Below, piece after piece: positions 29,709-38,368 of a stretch of 52,207 bases of DNA. The position numbers and the translations under genes were made by a program. The notes under the pieces were generated by a model, which made no database searches, was not told the origin of the DNA, and was given only the letters and a program-made list of their open reading frames with translations. Each line of letters opens with the position of its first letter. Position 1 is the first letter of the stretch. Source of the DNA: Trichodesmium erythraeum GBRTRLIN201 (GTDB lineage Bacteria; Cyanobacteriota; Cyanobacteriia; Cyanobacteriales; Microcoleaceae); the NCBI GenBank assembly GCA_018457135.1, contig JAGGDU010000038.1, forward strand, positions 1 to 52,207, given 5' to 3'.

Positions 29709-29857
29709 ACGATAAATAGAGGAGAAGCTCTTGAGGTACCAAAAAAAGAATGGATATAGTTCATAGAGGCTTTCAGCACGCTACGCACCATACCCGAGTC
29801 GTTGGGGGCAATTAAAAAAATAACAAAATGAGTATCTTTCAAATATAAAGACACCGC

Positions 29858-30603
29858 GGTAGTGCTAAACAAGTAATGATTGATTATAGTGATGAATAAA
29901 ATACCAAATTGCACCCTAAAGATTTTCCACAGATCTAGAAAAAGACCAAGTTTTTCGCAAAAGCCTCGATACCCTTTGTCTAATGGTGTTATTGAATCGT
30001 TCAATGTAAGAGGTCTTTCCAGTTTCCTTTCCTACTGCTTGATGTCTTTTACTGGGTAGAACAGCACTGTAGGCAGCCCAAAAATCAGTGTATGCGAGCG
30101 CACATTGACGATAAACAGCGGGTACAGACAGCCACAAATGCCTGGCTGCTTCTTCATCCCGTGACCCAATATAGACACCAATAATTTCACGAGTCTCTAC
30201 TTCCATGGCTAACCAGACCCACTGCTTATTACCTTTGTTGTCTACGAATGACCATAATTCATCACATTGAATTGTGAGCTTACCTTTTTTTTTGGCTGAA
30301 CCTAAGCGCGAGCTTGGTACTTGTGCATATTTCTAGAGTACATAAGCCTGTAGCCATTGCTCTGAAACTTGGACTACACGAGGAATGCCGGCCAGTGAAA
30401 TCCTCTCTAACAAAAGTCGATCAATCAGCTTTTGGGTAGGGTTTTCCACAAATTGTCGTCCACATTCGCAGCACAAAAACCGCTGCTTACCGTTATGGAT
30501 ATGGCCATTTTTAACAGCTTTTGAAGATTCACATTTTGGACAGGTCGGCATAGATAGACAACACTAACTTTTACTCCTCTATTCATAAATATTGAGCACT
30601 ACC
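29858..30603 (-). mobile_element. IS1-family insertion sequence, 746 bp
   Basis: Terminal inverted repeats start GGTAGTGCT at 29858-29866 and end with its complement AGCACTACC at 30595-30603, with further similarity inward. Length and organisation fit IS1. The flanking bases (GACACCGC on the left, CATGGATC on the right) show no 8-9 bp target duplication, so the element is old or its flank has been rearranged. Confidence 0.85.
29865..30551 (-). pseudogene. IS1 transposase with two in-frame amber stops
   Basis: A single 228-codon frame from the ATG at 30551 to the stop at 29865, interrupted only by TAG at 30335-30333 (after QAYVL) and TAG at 29918-29916 (after SVENL). The InsA-like part has a zinc ribbon (CPKC, then CCEC). 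The catalytic part has DELWSFV, YTDFWAAY and the His-Lys-Glu block HQAVGKETGKTSYIERFNNTIRQR. After the second stop the normal tail GAIWYFIHHYN continues. No frameshift is present. Confidence 0.85.
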
Positions 30604-30897
30604 CATGGATCGTCAATTGCATAAGCTTTGGAGCTAGCTTCGGTTTTTCACCCATATATCACTGACCGCAGTTTGTAACTTATCTAGGACCCATGCCACA
30701 ACATCCCTCTTCACTCAAGCTACTTATTCATATAGTTTTCACTCATTACTCATACTGTTATAATATCCCTTAGTATTGTGTAAGTTTAAATAAGTAAAGT
30801 TAATTTCTATTTAACTGTCAAGTCCCCTTTCAATAGAGCTAATATTCTAAACCAGAATTAGTATTACTATCTTTGCTATAATTTATGATCAGCAATA
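30604..30897. other. Spacer with the right-hand direct repeat
   Basis: No gene was recognised. It contains the second copy of the 88-bp direct repeat (30746-30833). The part at 30604-30740 has no similarity that I can see to the sequence left of the island. Confidence 0.5.
30746..30833. repeat. Direct repeat, right copy
   Basis: It begins TTACTCATACTGTTATAATA and matches 26942-27029 at about 80%. With the left copy it brackets 3.7 kb containing the AAA+ scrap, AIPR, PIN and IS1. Confidence 0.75.
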
Positions 30898-31584
30898 CTA
30901 ATATTTACAAATTAAATTTTTGCTGCGTAAAAGTTTTTCTGTTATAGTTGCTAGCCTCTGCAAACTACCCGCTAATTCATCAGCACGTTCTTGATGTTTT
31001 CGCTTTCGCATTAAAGCAGCACAAGCTAAATCTTCCCGTTCTTTTCTGAGAGCTGCAACTGCAACATTTTGCCAGTCATATACTTCCTGTAAATTCTGTT
31101 TATATTCAGATTGAATATTTTCCCAAGCCACTTTAATATCTGCCAAAGCTTGACTTACCAATTTGTCAGTATTGACCTGAGTTTTTCCCCCGAAAATTGC
31201 TTCCTTAACTTGTTCAGATATTTGCTCAATATCAATATAATTCAGTAGAGGAATAAAGTTTTTTATTTGTTGACTATCACTAACTCCAGTAATACACCAA
31301 CTTGCAAAGTGTTCACAATTATTAAAAATAATATTATATTTTCTTTCTCCTAATCTATTTTCTGCTCTTTGAATAACTGTATCAGCAATATAACGAAGTG
31401 GGTAACGTTTAACATAAACTTTTCTCCCATCAGTAAAATAAGCTTTAGAAGTTCGTTCAATAGTTTCTGTTCCTTTGCGATAATGAATAACTGTTCCATC
31501 GCCATAGTCAATGCCATGATGTTCGTAAACACCGTCTATATTTAGAAACTCTCTAATAGTATATATTTGTTCTCCTCGTGCCAT
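30898..31584 (-). CDS. LRAT-domain (NlpC/P60-like) protein fused to a PspA-like coiled coil
   Basis: 228 aa. Residues 1-100 are an LRAT/H-rev107 domain: GVYEHHGIDYGDGTVIHY supplies the catalytic His (H23) and second His (H34), and NNCEHFASWC the Cys nucleophile (C90). LRAT enzymes are lipid acyltransferases or thiol hydrolases. Residues 130-222 form a long helix; ALRKEREDLACAALMRKRKHQERADEL resembles the membrane-binding helical hairpin of PspA/Vipp1. No signal peptide is visible, so it probably acts on the cytoplasmic face of a membrane. It is a single gene. The acyltransferase role is from family knowledge; the PspA relation is my inference from the pattern. Confidence 0.75.
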   Translation of the reverse strand: MARGEQIYTIREFLNIDGVYEHHGIDYGDGTVIHYRKGTETIERTSKAYFTDGRKVYVKRYPLRYIADTVIQRAENRLGERKYNIIFNNCEHFASWCITGVSDSQQIKNFIPLLNYIDIEQISEQVKEAIFGGKTQVNTDKLVSQALADIKVAWENIQSEYKQNLQEVYDWQNVAVAALRKEREDLACAALMRKRKHQERADELAGSLQRLATITEKLLRSKNLICKY

Positions 31585-32110
31585 ATTATTTTCCTAAATT
31601 TATCTCATTACACTTTAATCTAAAAATAAACAATAGATGTAGATTCTTATTATTAGCACTATTTTTAGATCAATTTAGTGGGACTTACACAAATTTTAAA
31701 ACCCAATATAACCTAAGCTCTTTTTATTAAGAGGAAAACACATAAGTATTGTTAGTCAAAAAACAAAAAAAACAGAAATAAATAGCTTTTAAAGTACTTT
31801 TTCTGCATCAGTAAAAGCACTCAAATTTGATTTCCCCATTGCCTTTGTGGTCCTCCCCATTCGCTTATGCTAAATGATAAAATTATAAAGACCTACATAC
31901 CAAGATAAAAGTTCCAGGTTCCATTTTTCTATATCCTTGATATTCCTATAATTGCAACCCCGTACTTTGACACTTTAATTTGAGAGCAAAAACTTAAGTG
32001 GCTATACACGATTAACTAGCATTATTTATTCTCTGTAATTTTTATACATATAGACTCTTGAACACAAGTAAGTATGTGTAATTATTTTGCACAACTACTT
32101 ACAATATTAT
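31585..32110. other. Spacer containing an IS701-like fragment
   Basis: Apart from the transposase scrap at 31680-31975, no gene was seen. The promoter of the LRAT gene (leftward) should lie at 31590-31680. Confidence 0.5.
31680..31975 (-). pseudogene. 3' fragment of a second IS701-like transposase
   Basis: It begins with the terminal sequence GGGACTTACACAAATTTTAA. Read on the minus strand across frames, it gives EYQGYRKM, FILV, KSNLSAFTDAEKVL and FFCFLTNNTYVF, which line up with the tail of the relic at 11.3 kb (EYQVR, HFILV, TDAYKAF, FHFF). Nucleotide similarity between the two fragments is patchy but collinear. The 5' two-thirds of the element are missing. Confidence 0.65.
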
Positions 32111-32902
32111 TTATTTTTCCAACTTCAAACCTTTTGAAAAAACTTTGAGAAAAACTAAAACTACTAGTCCTAAAGCTAATATTCCAGCGCTAATAGTAAT
32201 AATCAGAATATTTAAATGACGAACTGCAATTGCTGTCAATGCCCAAACAAATACTAAAGTATAAGCAACATCTTGTTTTTGAATATTAATAATTGCTGCA
32301 ATAACAGTTCCAATTATCAACATAATTATTGTCCAAACAATAGCAACTTGCTCTGAACTATTCCAGGATAAGTTATCTATAACACAGGCTACATTTACAA
32401 TTGTTGCCACACTAATCCAAGCAAAATATATACTGATAGGATAATGTACAAACCATTTATCTTTTTTGGAGACTCTTTCATAACTAATTCCTAAATTTAG
32501 ATATAGGCAAATCAAACAACCTAAAATACCTAACATTGCTAAGACTGAAAAAACAAATAGTTGATATTGAAATAAAAATATCCAAACAACTTGTGCCAAA
32601 CTCGCACCTACTAAAAAATATTGACATCTGCGTAAAATTTGATTATCTCGTTGTGCTGGCAAGAGTTGATAAATTCCGAAGCTAATTAAACCTAAATAAA
32701 TTAATCCCCAAATAGCAAAAGCATAACTGGCAGGGGTAATCAAAACATCCTTAAATATAGTATTAGAAATTTCTCCTATTGTTAGACCATTTGGAGGATA
32801 AATATTTACATAAATATTCAGAAAAAAAGTACCTAAAATAGCAATTAAATTCGCCCATTGTCGACTCATATCTGAGTTGAATTTACTTGTATTATTTGCC
32901 AT
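32111..32902 (-). CDS. TspO/MBR-related tryptophan-rich membrane protein
   Basis: 263 aa with about seven to eight hydrophobic segments (roughly 17-33, 53-75, 92-112, 117-135, 152-172, 184-204, 214-225, 230-252). The block PASYAFAIWGLIYLGLISFGIYQ (57-79) and the later WVSVATIVN-like YFAWISVATIVNVA match the TspO/MBR-like group annotated as tryptophan-rich sensory protein. Classical TspO has five helices, so this is the longer variant. The ligand is unknown; porphyrins or sterols are bound by classical members. It is transcribed alone. Confidence 0.7.
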   Translation of the reverse strand: MANNTSKFNSDMSRQWANLIAILGTFFLNIYVNIYPPNGLTIGEISNTIFKDVLITPASYAFAIWGLIYLGLISFGIYQLLPAQRDNQILRRCQYFLVGASLAQVVWIFLFQYQLFVFSVLAMLGILGCLICLYLNLGISYERVSKKDKWFVHYPISIYFAWISVATIVNVACVIDNLSWNSSEQVAIVWTIIMLIIGTVIAAIINIQKQDVAYTLVFVWALTAIAVRHLNILIITISAGILALGLVVLVFLKVFSKGLKLEK

Positions 32903-33235
32903 AATAATTTTTGCTTTTGTGAATAAATATTGTGTTTATAAATATTGTTAAGTTACAGCATTTTTATTGATTAGTAAAACATAGTAGAAAATTACCATCA
33001 GATATCCCTACAGGATTATGTTTTTGACTGTGTTTCTCCCTCATCCTCAAAGTAATATAAAGAACTATTATTTTGGGAATTATAGGACAATAACCAATAT
33101 CAATTCACTTTAAAGATATTGCCAATAATTTCCAACCATTTGATGTAAAATAATTGCTTGAAATTACTGTAACCTCAAAATTTTAAGCCGAGAAAGACTA
33201 CAAGCTCGCTAATTGCTAAATAGTTACACAGAAAA
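32903..33235. other. Spacer with no recognised feature
   Basis: 333 bp, AT-rich. I see no gene, repeat or convincing terminator. Confidence 0.5.
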
Positions 33236-33610
33236 TCAATCTTGAATTACTTCCAGTCCACAAGCTTCTGCAAGTTGTTGTGCTATACTTTTATATTTTC
33301 GAGGTGGAGTCCGAGTATCAATATCTAAATTAAAACCCTCTACGACACGCTGAACTAATTTTGAACGCCATATAGCTTCTATTTCATAATCTGAACTAAG
33401 ACTACCTTCAGATAAAGCTGCCATTAATTTATCTAATATTTGATATTGCCCTATTAAAATTGCCGCTTTAGTAACATCAGTAGAATCAGTATCCAGAGCA
33501 TCCAATTGCCTACTAACTCGGTTCCATTCAGTATCAATTATTTTTGTTAAAACTGTCACTAGTTTAGCATCACGTTGCTGTTTCAATATTTGAAATTCCC
33601 TATTAGTCAT
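33236..33610 (-). CDS. Small helical protein of unknown function
   Basis: 124 aa, beginning MTNREFQILKQQRDAKLVTVL. It is rich in charged residues with regular heptad spacing (about 1-70), contains no cysteine apart from one near the C-terminus, and has no membrane segment or signal peptide. The base composition and codon use resemble neighbouring real genes, and the frame is long for this AT-rich DNA. A weak purine-rich leader (TAGGAGTTAATAATAATG) supplies a ribosome binding site about 10 bases upstream, which supports the start. I do not recognise a family. Confidence 0.6.
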   Translation of the reverse strand: MTNREFQILKQQRDAKLVTVLTKIIDTEWNRVSRQLDALDTDSTDVTKAAILIGQYQILDKLMAALSEGSLSSDYEIEAIWRSKLVQRVVEGFNLDIDTRTPPRKYKSIAQQLAEACGLEVIQD

Positions 33611-34457
33611 TATTATTAACTCCTAAAATAAGTACCATGACAAAATTATTTATCTATATCCAATTCTTTCGCATTTTTAGAAAGTAAAGAATTCAGCTTT
33701 TATAGATATGTAATTAATTTTGTATACTTACTGATATTGTTGACATTATTTTGACTTATATGATTTTAATATATCCTATTTATATAGTTTTTACCATGAA
33801 TATAATCTTAAATTTTTAATAATTCAGTTACTATATGGCCTATTTATTTTGATTTTAGATAGCAGTTAATCAAAAGACTTCTGGCAGAAATTGGAAAAGA
33901 TAAAAAAAAATAAAAATGGACGAAAACAGATATATTTTTTTCATTTTTGCAAAAGTTATAATGTAACCACTCAGAACTTTAGCTGTCAGCGCGAGCCCTT
34001 TCCCTAGCTTATGCTGCGTCAAAAGATGAAGTTGAGCTGATCATCTTTTTCGTATCGGACTTTTACAGGAGTTTTGGAACTGGTAAAGTACCAAATTTTA
34101 CAAGTTTAGGGAATAAAAATTAGTATTAAACTGTACTTTAATATCCTCAAAAATGTTGTAATTATTCTTGGAGCCAATTCCTCCTTCTACCTGAATGCTA
34201 AATGCTAAATGGTTACTTTTCATTGTTACTTAGTCATTGTTCCTTGGGTTGCCTTGACTGCTAGATTTTAAAGAGGAAGTGGAATATTTATTAATACTAC
34301 TTTACCAGAAGAAAATCCTGCTTTTTTAAATTCTGTAGAAGTTACTCTTAGTAAAGAAAAATGCGAAAGCAAATTTTCTTAAGTTGTTATTATAATGACT
34401 GATTAACCTGAATATGATAATCTATCTAAAATAAAATTCTGTTAAAGGAATCTGATC
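33611..34457. other. Spacer upstream of ddl
   Basis: 847 bp. It includes a hairpin with T-run at 34021-34050 (separate entry), heptamer-like units ATGCTAA/ATGCTAA/ATGGTTA near 34193-34215, and at 34281-34380 an open scrap on the plus strand (GIFINTTLPEENPAFLNSVE... to TAA) that could be the tail of a lost gene. No complete gene was seen. Confidence 0.5.
34021..34050 (+). terminator. Intrinsic-terminator-like hairpin without an obvious gene
   Basis: AAAAGATGA (34021-34029) pairs with TCATCTTTT (34041-34049) around an 11-base loop and runs into T. No plus-strand gene ends upstream within 4 kb, so it may terminate a small RNA starting near 33.9 kb, or be a chance structure in AT-rich DNA. Confidence 0.4.
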
Positions 34458-35558
34458 ATGACAAAATTACGAGTAGGTTTATTATTCGGTGGTTGCTCTG
34501 GCGAACATGAAGTATCTATTCGCTCTGCCAAAGTGATCGCTACTGCTTTAACTAAGGTTCAAAATAAAGAGAAATATGAACTAATACCAATTTACATTCA
34601 AAAAAATGGTCTTTGGCAACCAAGTGATTTTTCTCAAAAAGTACTAAACTCTGATCACCCATCATTGTTACAATTGACAAATGAAAATAATCATGACTTA
34701 AATACATCCTTAACTCAACAAAGCTCTTCTCCTCTCTGGCAAATTCCTCCTCAAGCAGCACAGGTAGATGTTTGGTTTCCCATTCTTCATGGTCCGAATG
34801 GGGAAGATGGCACCATACAAGGTTTACTAAAGTTAATGCAGGTTCCTTTTGTGGGATCTGGTGTTTTGGGTTCAGCAATGGGCATGGATAAAATAGCGAT
34901 GAAAATAGCTTTTGACCATGCAGGTTTACCTCAAGTAAAGTATCAGGTAGTAACACGATCGCAAATTTGGTCGAATTCTTGTGTATTTCCCAAATTGTGT
35001 GATGATATTGAAACAACTTTAGAATATCCTTGCTTTGTAAAACCTGCAAACCTAGGATCATCCGTAGGTATTGCCAAGGTGCGATCTCGTTCAGAATTAG
35101 AAACCGCCTTGGATAATGCTGCTAGTTATGACCGTCGAATTATCGTTGAAGCTGGTGTAGAAGCAAAAGAGTTAGAATGTGCGGTTTTGGGGAATGATAT
35201 GCCAAAAGCTTCTATAGTTGGTGAGATTACTTATAATAGTGATTTTTATGATTATGAAACTAAGTATACAGAGGGAAAAGCAGATTTACATATTCCGGCT
35301 CGGGTGAGTGAGGCGATCGCCACTAAAATCAAAGAAATGGCAACCCAGGCATTTTTAGCTGTGGATGCAGCAGGTTTAGCAAGAGTAGACTTTTTCTACG
35401 TGGAAAAAACCGGAGAAATTTTGATCAATGAAATTAACACAATGCCTGGTTTTACTTCATCCAGTATGTATCCTATGCTTTGGGAAGCAAGTGGAATTCC
35501 TTTTTCAGAGTTAGTAGATACTTTAATTCAGTTAGCTTTAGAAAGACATTCTAAGTAA
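34458..35558 (+). CDS. ddl: D-alanine--D-alanine ligase
   Basis: 366 aa, the usual length. It joins two D-alanines with ATP for peptidoglycan precursors. The start [24 protein letters not shown] carries the family signature. [14 protein letters not shown] (about 112-125) is the D-Ala binding region. The ATP-grasp part has [17 protein letters not shown], and the end [29 protein letters not shown] supplies the magnesium ligands and the second signature. AAAGGA lies about 10 bases upstream of the ATG. It stands alone, not in a mur cluster. Confidence 0.96.
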   Translation: MTKLRVGLLFGGCSGEHEVSIRSAKVIATALTKVQNKEKYELIPIYIQKNGLWQPSDFSQKVLNSDHPSLLQLTNENNHDLNTSLTQQSSSPLWQIPPQAAQVDVWFPILHGPNGEDGTIQGLLKLMQVPFVGSGVLGSAMGMDKIAMKIAFDHAGLPQVKYQVVTRSQIWSNSCVFPKLCDDIETTLEYPCFVKPANLGSSVGIAKVRSRSELETALDNAASYDRRIIVEAGVEAKELECAVLGNDMPKASIVGEITYNSDFYDYETKYTEGKADLHIPARVSEAIATKIKEMATQAFLAVDAAGLARVDFFYVEKTGEILINEINTMPGFTSSSMYPMLWEASGIPFSELVDTLIQLALERHSK

Positions 35559-36641
35559 CTAAAAATTTTCGGCAGTGCAGAGCACAATACGTTGTGGGAT
35601 AAGTAATTAAGTCGTTATAGCTTTTTTGGGGCTACTGCTAATTCCGCCCTTTGTGCTGCTGTACTCTCATCCTTACCTCTAAACATTATTTCGTTTCATA
35701 ATTCACTTCAATAGACATCTATAAAAATTGCCAACGCTTTTTTGTTACTTTACTTTAGCTTCTTGATAATCATCAATAATTTTTAGCATCTTGTACACCA
35801 TTATCAGTATTTGAGGTATTTCTTATTAAGAATTCAATGTATTCTTGCATCTTTATTTTATTTTTTTTGATTCAATTAATGAAAAATTTACTCATATAAA
35901 CATTTCTATTATCAATCTAACTCAGTAACATATTGTTAAAATCAATTTTTGATAATTACTATATTGTAATTAGAACCTTTATCCTACCACTAAAAAAAAT
36001 ATCAACCTAATAACATATACAACAAATATTCTTTTTTTTTAGTTTTTTACTTGTTTTCTTATTTTCTTATTTGATTTTTGGTAGTAGTTATTGTTTTATA
36101 TTTTTTTTTCGTTATTGTATCTGTCTCTGCTCCTTAATCTCCTTTACCTCCCTAAAATTTTTGTTATTTATCAAGATATATTCCATCTAAAAGGTCAGAA
36201 AATACTTGCTCCAAGATAAGCATCATTGGTACTCACTACCTCCTACTCCATGAAATTAGCTGTATCTCCTATAATTTACCTAAAATAACTATAAAAAGGT
36301 TGTTAAATATTACGGTACTTTTTAATGACCTTGAGGTGGAGATATTCAGGACCATAAAATAGGAGTTATACTATCTACTACTATTCGCTCCATATAAATT
36401 ATTTTCCGATCCGATACTGTATATTTCTGGATAGTTTAGTATGCGCGATCGCAAGGTAGATAGTAGAAATTAATTTCAAGCCTTTGCAATTACTAAGCTC
36501 AAATTTAGTTTCCGGAAATACTAATAAATATAAATATTTATACCAATCTTTTCTTGATCAGTTTCAAGCCAAACTTTTATACAAATTTAATTATTTATAA
36601 TATATCTATTATCTTAATGCTTCAAGGAACATGATAAAATA
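35559..36641. other. AT-rich spacer between convergent genes
   Basis: 1.1 kb. A small hairpin with a TACG loop (CACAA/TTGTG, 35583-35596) follows ddl but has no U-run. One GCGATCGC site is near 36447. Long T tracts occur at 36030-36110. No gene was seen. Confidence 0.5.
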
Positions 36642-37553
36642 TCAATTATTTCTTTTTCTTAAAATATTCCAATCTGTTCTCATCAAAAAATCCCAATCTC
36701 GTAGTGCCACTCGCGACCATAACCAATTTTGCCGCAGTTGAGGAATATGATATTCTCTGGCAGCTTCATTCATTACCTTTGTCCGATATTGAAGCGCTCT
36801 CAACCAGCGTTCTCTCTGCTCATCTCCTTGAGAAGTCAGAGCAGATTTCATCATGACTAATCCAATACCTGCATAAGCATTAAGAGCATGTTTTTGTTCA
36901 ACTTCTGGAGTAGTAATATCTTCAGTCGACATGTTCTGCAATGTTTCTGGTAAAGTTTCTCCTGATAATTCTAATACTTTGAACCAAGCATCATAAGCTT
37001 TTTTCAATTCCCCTTTCGTATAATAAGCAAAACCTATAGCATTTTGATATAGAACATAATCAGGACTTTCAGAAATTGCTTTTTCCCAGAAATATAAAGC
37101 TTCATCTACAGAATAATTTCTATTTCCATCTTGGGCTAACTCCCAAACCAATCGACCATATAAAAAATTGATGTCAGGATCAATCTGATTGTTATTCTTA
37201 GGTGCATTTCTGACAATATTAAGAGCTTCTTTTGCCTCTAAAAAAGCGCCTCTATTTAGCAGAGATTCAATAGCTTTTTTGCCAACTTTAATATCATTTT
37301 TTTTAAACTGTTCAATAGCTAATTGTTTTTCTGCTTCTACAGTATTTGGACTATAATTAATAGGTTTTTCTTTATTATATCGTTCAAGGTTAATTGGGTC
37401 GGGAGTCAAAGGTATAGTTTCTGAAAAATTTAATGGTCGATTTTGAAACAACCAAACACCACCTAAAGTTAACAAAACAGCAATTAGGTGTGAGAGTATT
37501 CTCCCAGGAACTGAGTTAAAAAAATTGATAATATTTTCATGTTTTTGTGTCAT
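36642..37553 (-). CDS. Membrane-anchored TPR protein, paralogue of the CHAT protein's C-terminal half
   Basis: 303 aa. A single membrane helix at about 18-36 (ILSHLIAVLLTLGGVWLF) is followed by a 265-residue helical repeat region. It shares blocks with residues 560-790 of the CHAT protein upstream: QNAIGFAYYTKGELKKAY, DAWFKVLELSGETLPE, NAYAGIGLVMMKSA and QNWLWS. It lacks the protease. It lies 815 bp downstream of the CHAT gene on the same strand. The pair arose by duplication; a role as partner, adaptor or regulator of the CHAT protein is inferred. Confidence 0.75.
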   Translation of the reverse strand: MTQKHENIINFFNSVPGRILSHLIAVLLTLGGVWLFQNRPLNFSETIPLTPDPINLERYNKEKPINYSPNTVEAEKQLAIEQFKKNDIKVGKKAIESLLNRGAFLEAKEALNIVRNAPKNNNQIDPDINFLYGRLVWELAQDGNRNYSVDEALYFWEKAISESPDYVLYQNAIGFAYYTKGELKKAYDAWFKVLELSGETLPETLQNMSTEDITTPEVEQKHALNAYAGIGLVMMKSALTSQGDEQRERWLRALQYRTKVMNEAAREYHIPQLRQNWLWSRVALRDWDFLMRTDWNILRKRNN

Positions 37554-38368
37554 GGTGATATTTTATATAATTAGATGAGTCATTTGAAAAATAAACTTTC
37601 AATATATCTAACCATTACTACTTTAATTAGGTAAGCTATTCAAAATTTTTCTTATATTAAACTAGTTTATTAACATCATATTCGGTTGAATACTTATACC
37701 AAGCGTGATAGATATTTGCTACTTTGAATACTAAAACTACTACACATCTTCCCTTAACTGTAAAAATGGAACCAATTCAATATACAAAGAGAAAAATACT
37801 TTGAATTCAATCAGCTTCAAACAGCCGAACAAACTCAAAATATAATTCGCCTTATGTATACCTTAGTAAATGTAATGGTAATCTTCTAGGGAAAAGGAAA
37901 TAATTACTGAATAATTTAAGTCTCATATCAACAAGTATAGCATTATTTTTTTACCCTTGGCATTACAATTTGGAGAAAGGAAAAGAAAACGTTTTTTTAT
38001 ATATAGATAATATCAAATCTGGTAGTATTTAGCACCAAAAAGTATATAATTTCAGGAAAAGTATTAAATGCCCTACTATACTAAAATTTACCTCAGATAA
38101 ACCCGGTTTCTTATAATACTTCAAAGCCAACTAATTTGATATTACAGTAGATTCCAAGTATGTGAAGTACAAATATTAACATTAAAACCTCACCAGTGCA
38201 GGATTTTCTTCCCTATTAGTCCGCCGAGTGTGAAATGAAATTTTCATTAGTTTATAAATTATAACAACCACCAGGGCGCTTAGTATATTTTCACCCCCAT
38301 GCTGCGAATTTAACTGAACTACTTCAGACTTCAGCTATAAACTGTCACTGGCTCTAACATTACTATTA
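37554..38368. other. Spacer between the two TPR genes
   Basis: 815 bp. It contains a single AAACCCGGTTTCTT (38099-38112), one arm of the repeat seen after serA and hflX. There is no gene. The distance argues for separate promoters for the two paralogues. Confidence 0.5.

Noticed and set aside
29705-30004. A 99-codon minus-strand ORF over the PIN/IS1 junction
   Set aside because: It crosses the IS1 end and runs out of frame with the transposase; it is a shadow ORF.
29714-30585. AATAGAGGAG/CTCCTCTATT as mobile-element ends
   Set aside because: The GGTAGTGCT repeats at 29858 and 30603 fit IS1 in length and position; the outer 10-mers are asymmetric with respect to the element (one lies inside it).
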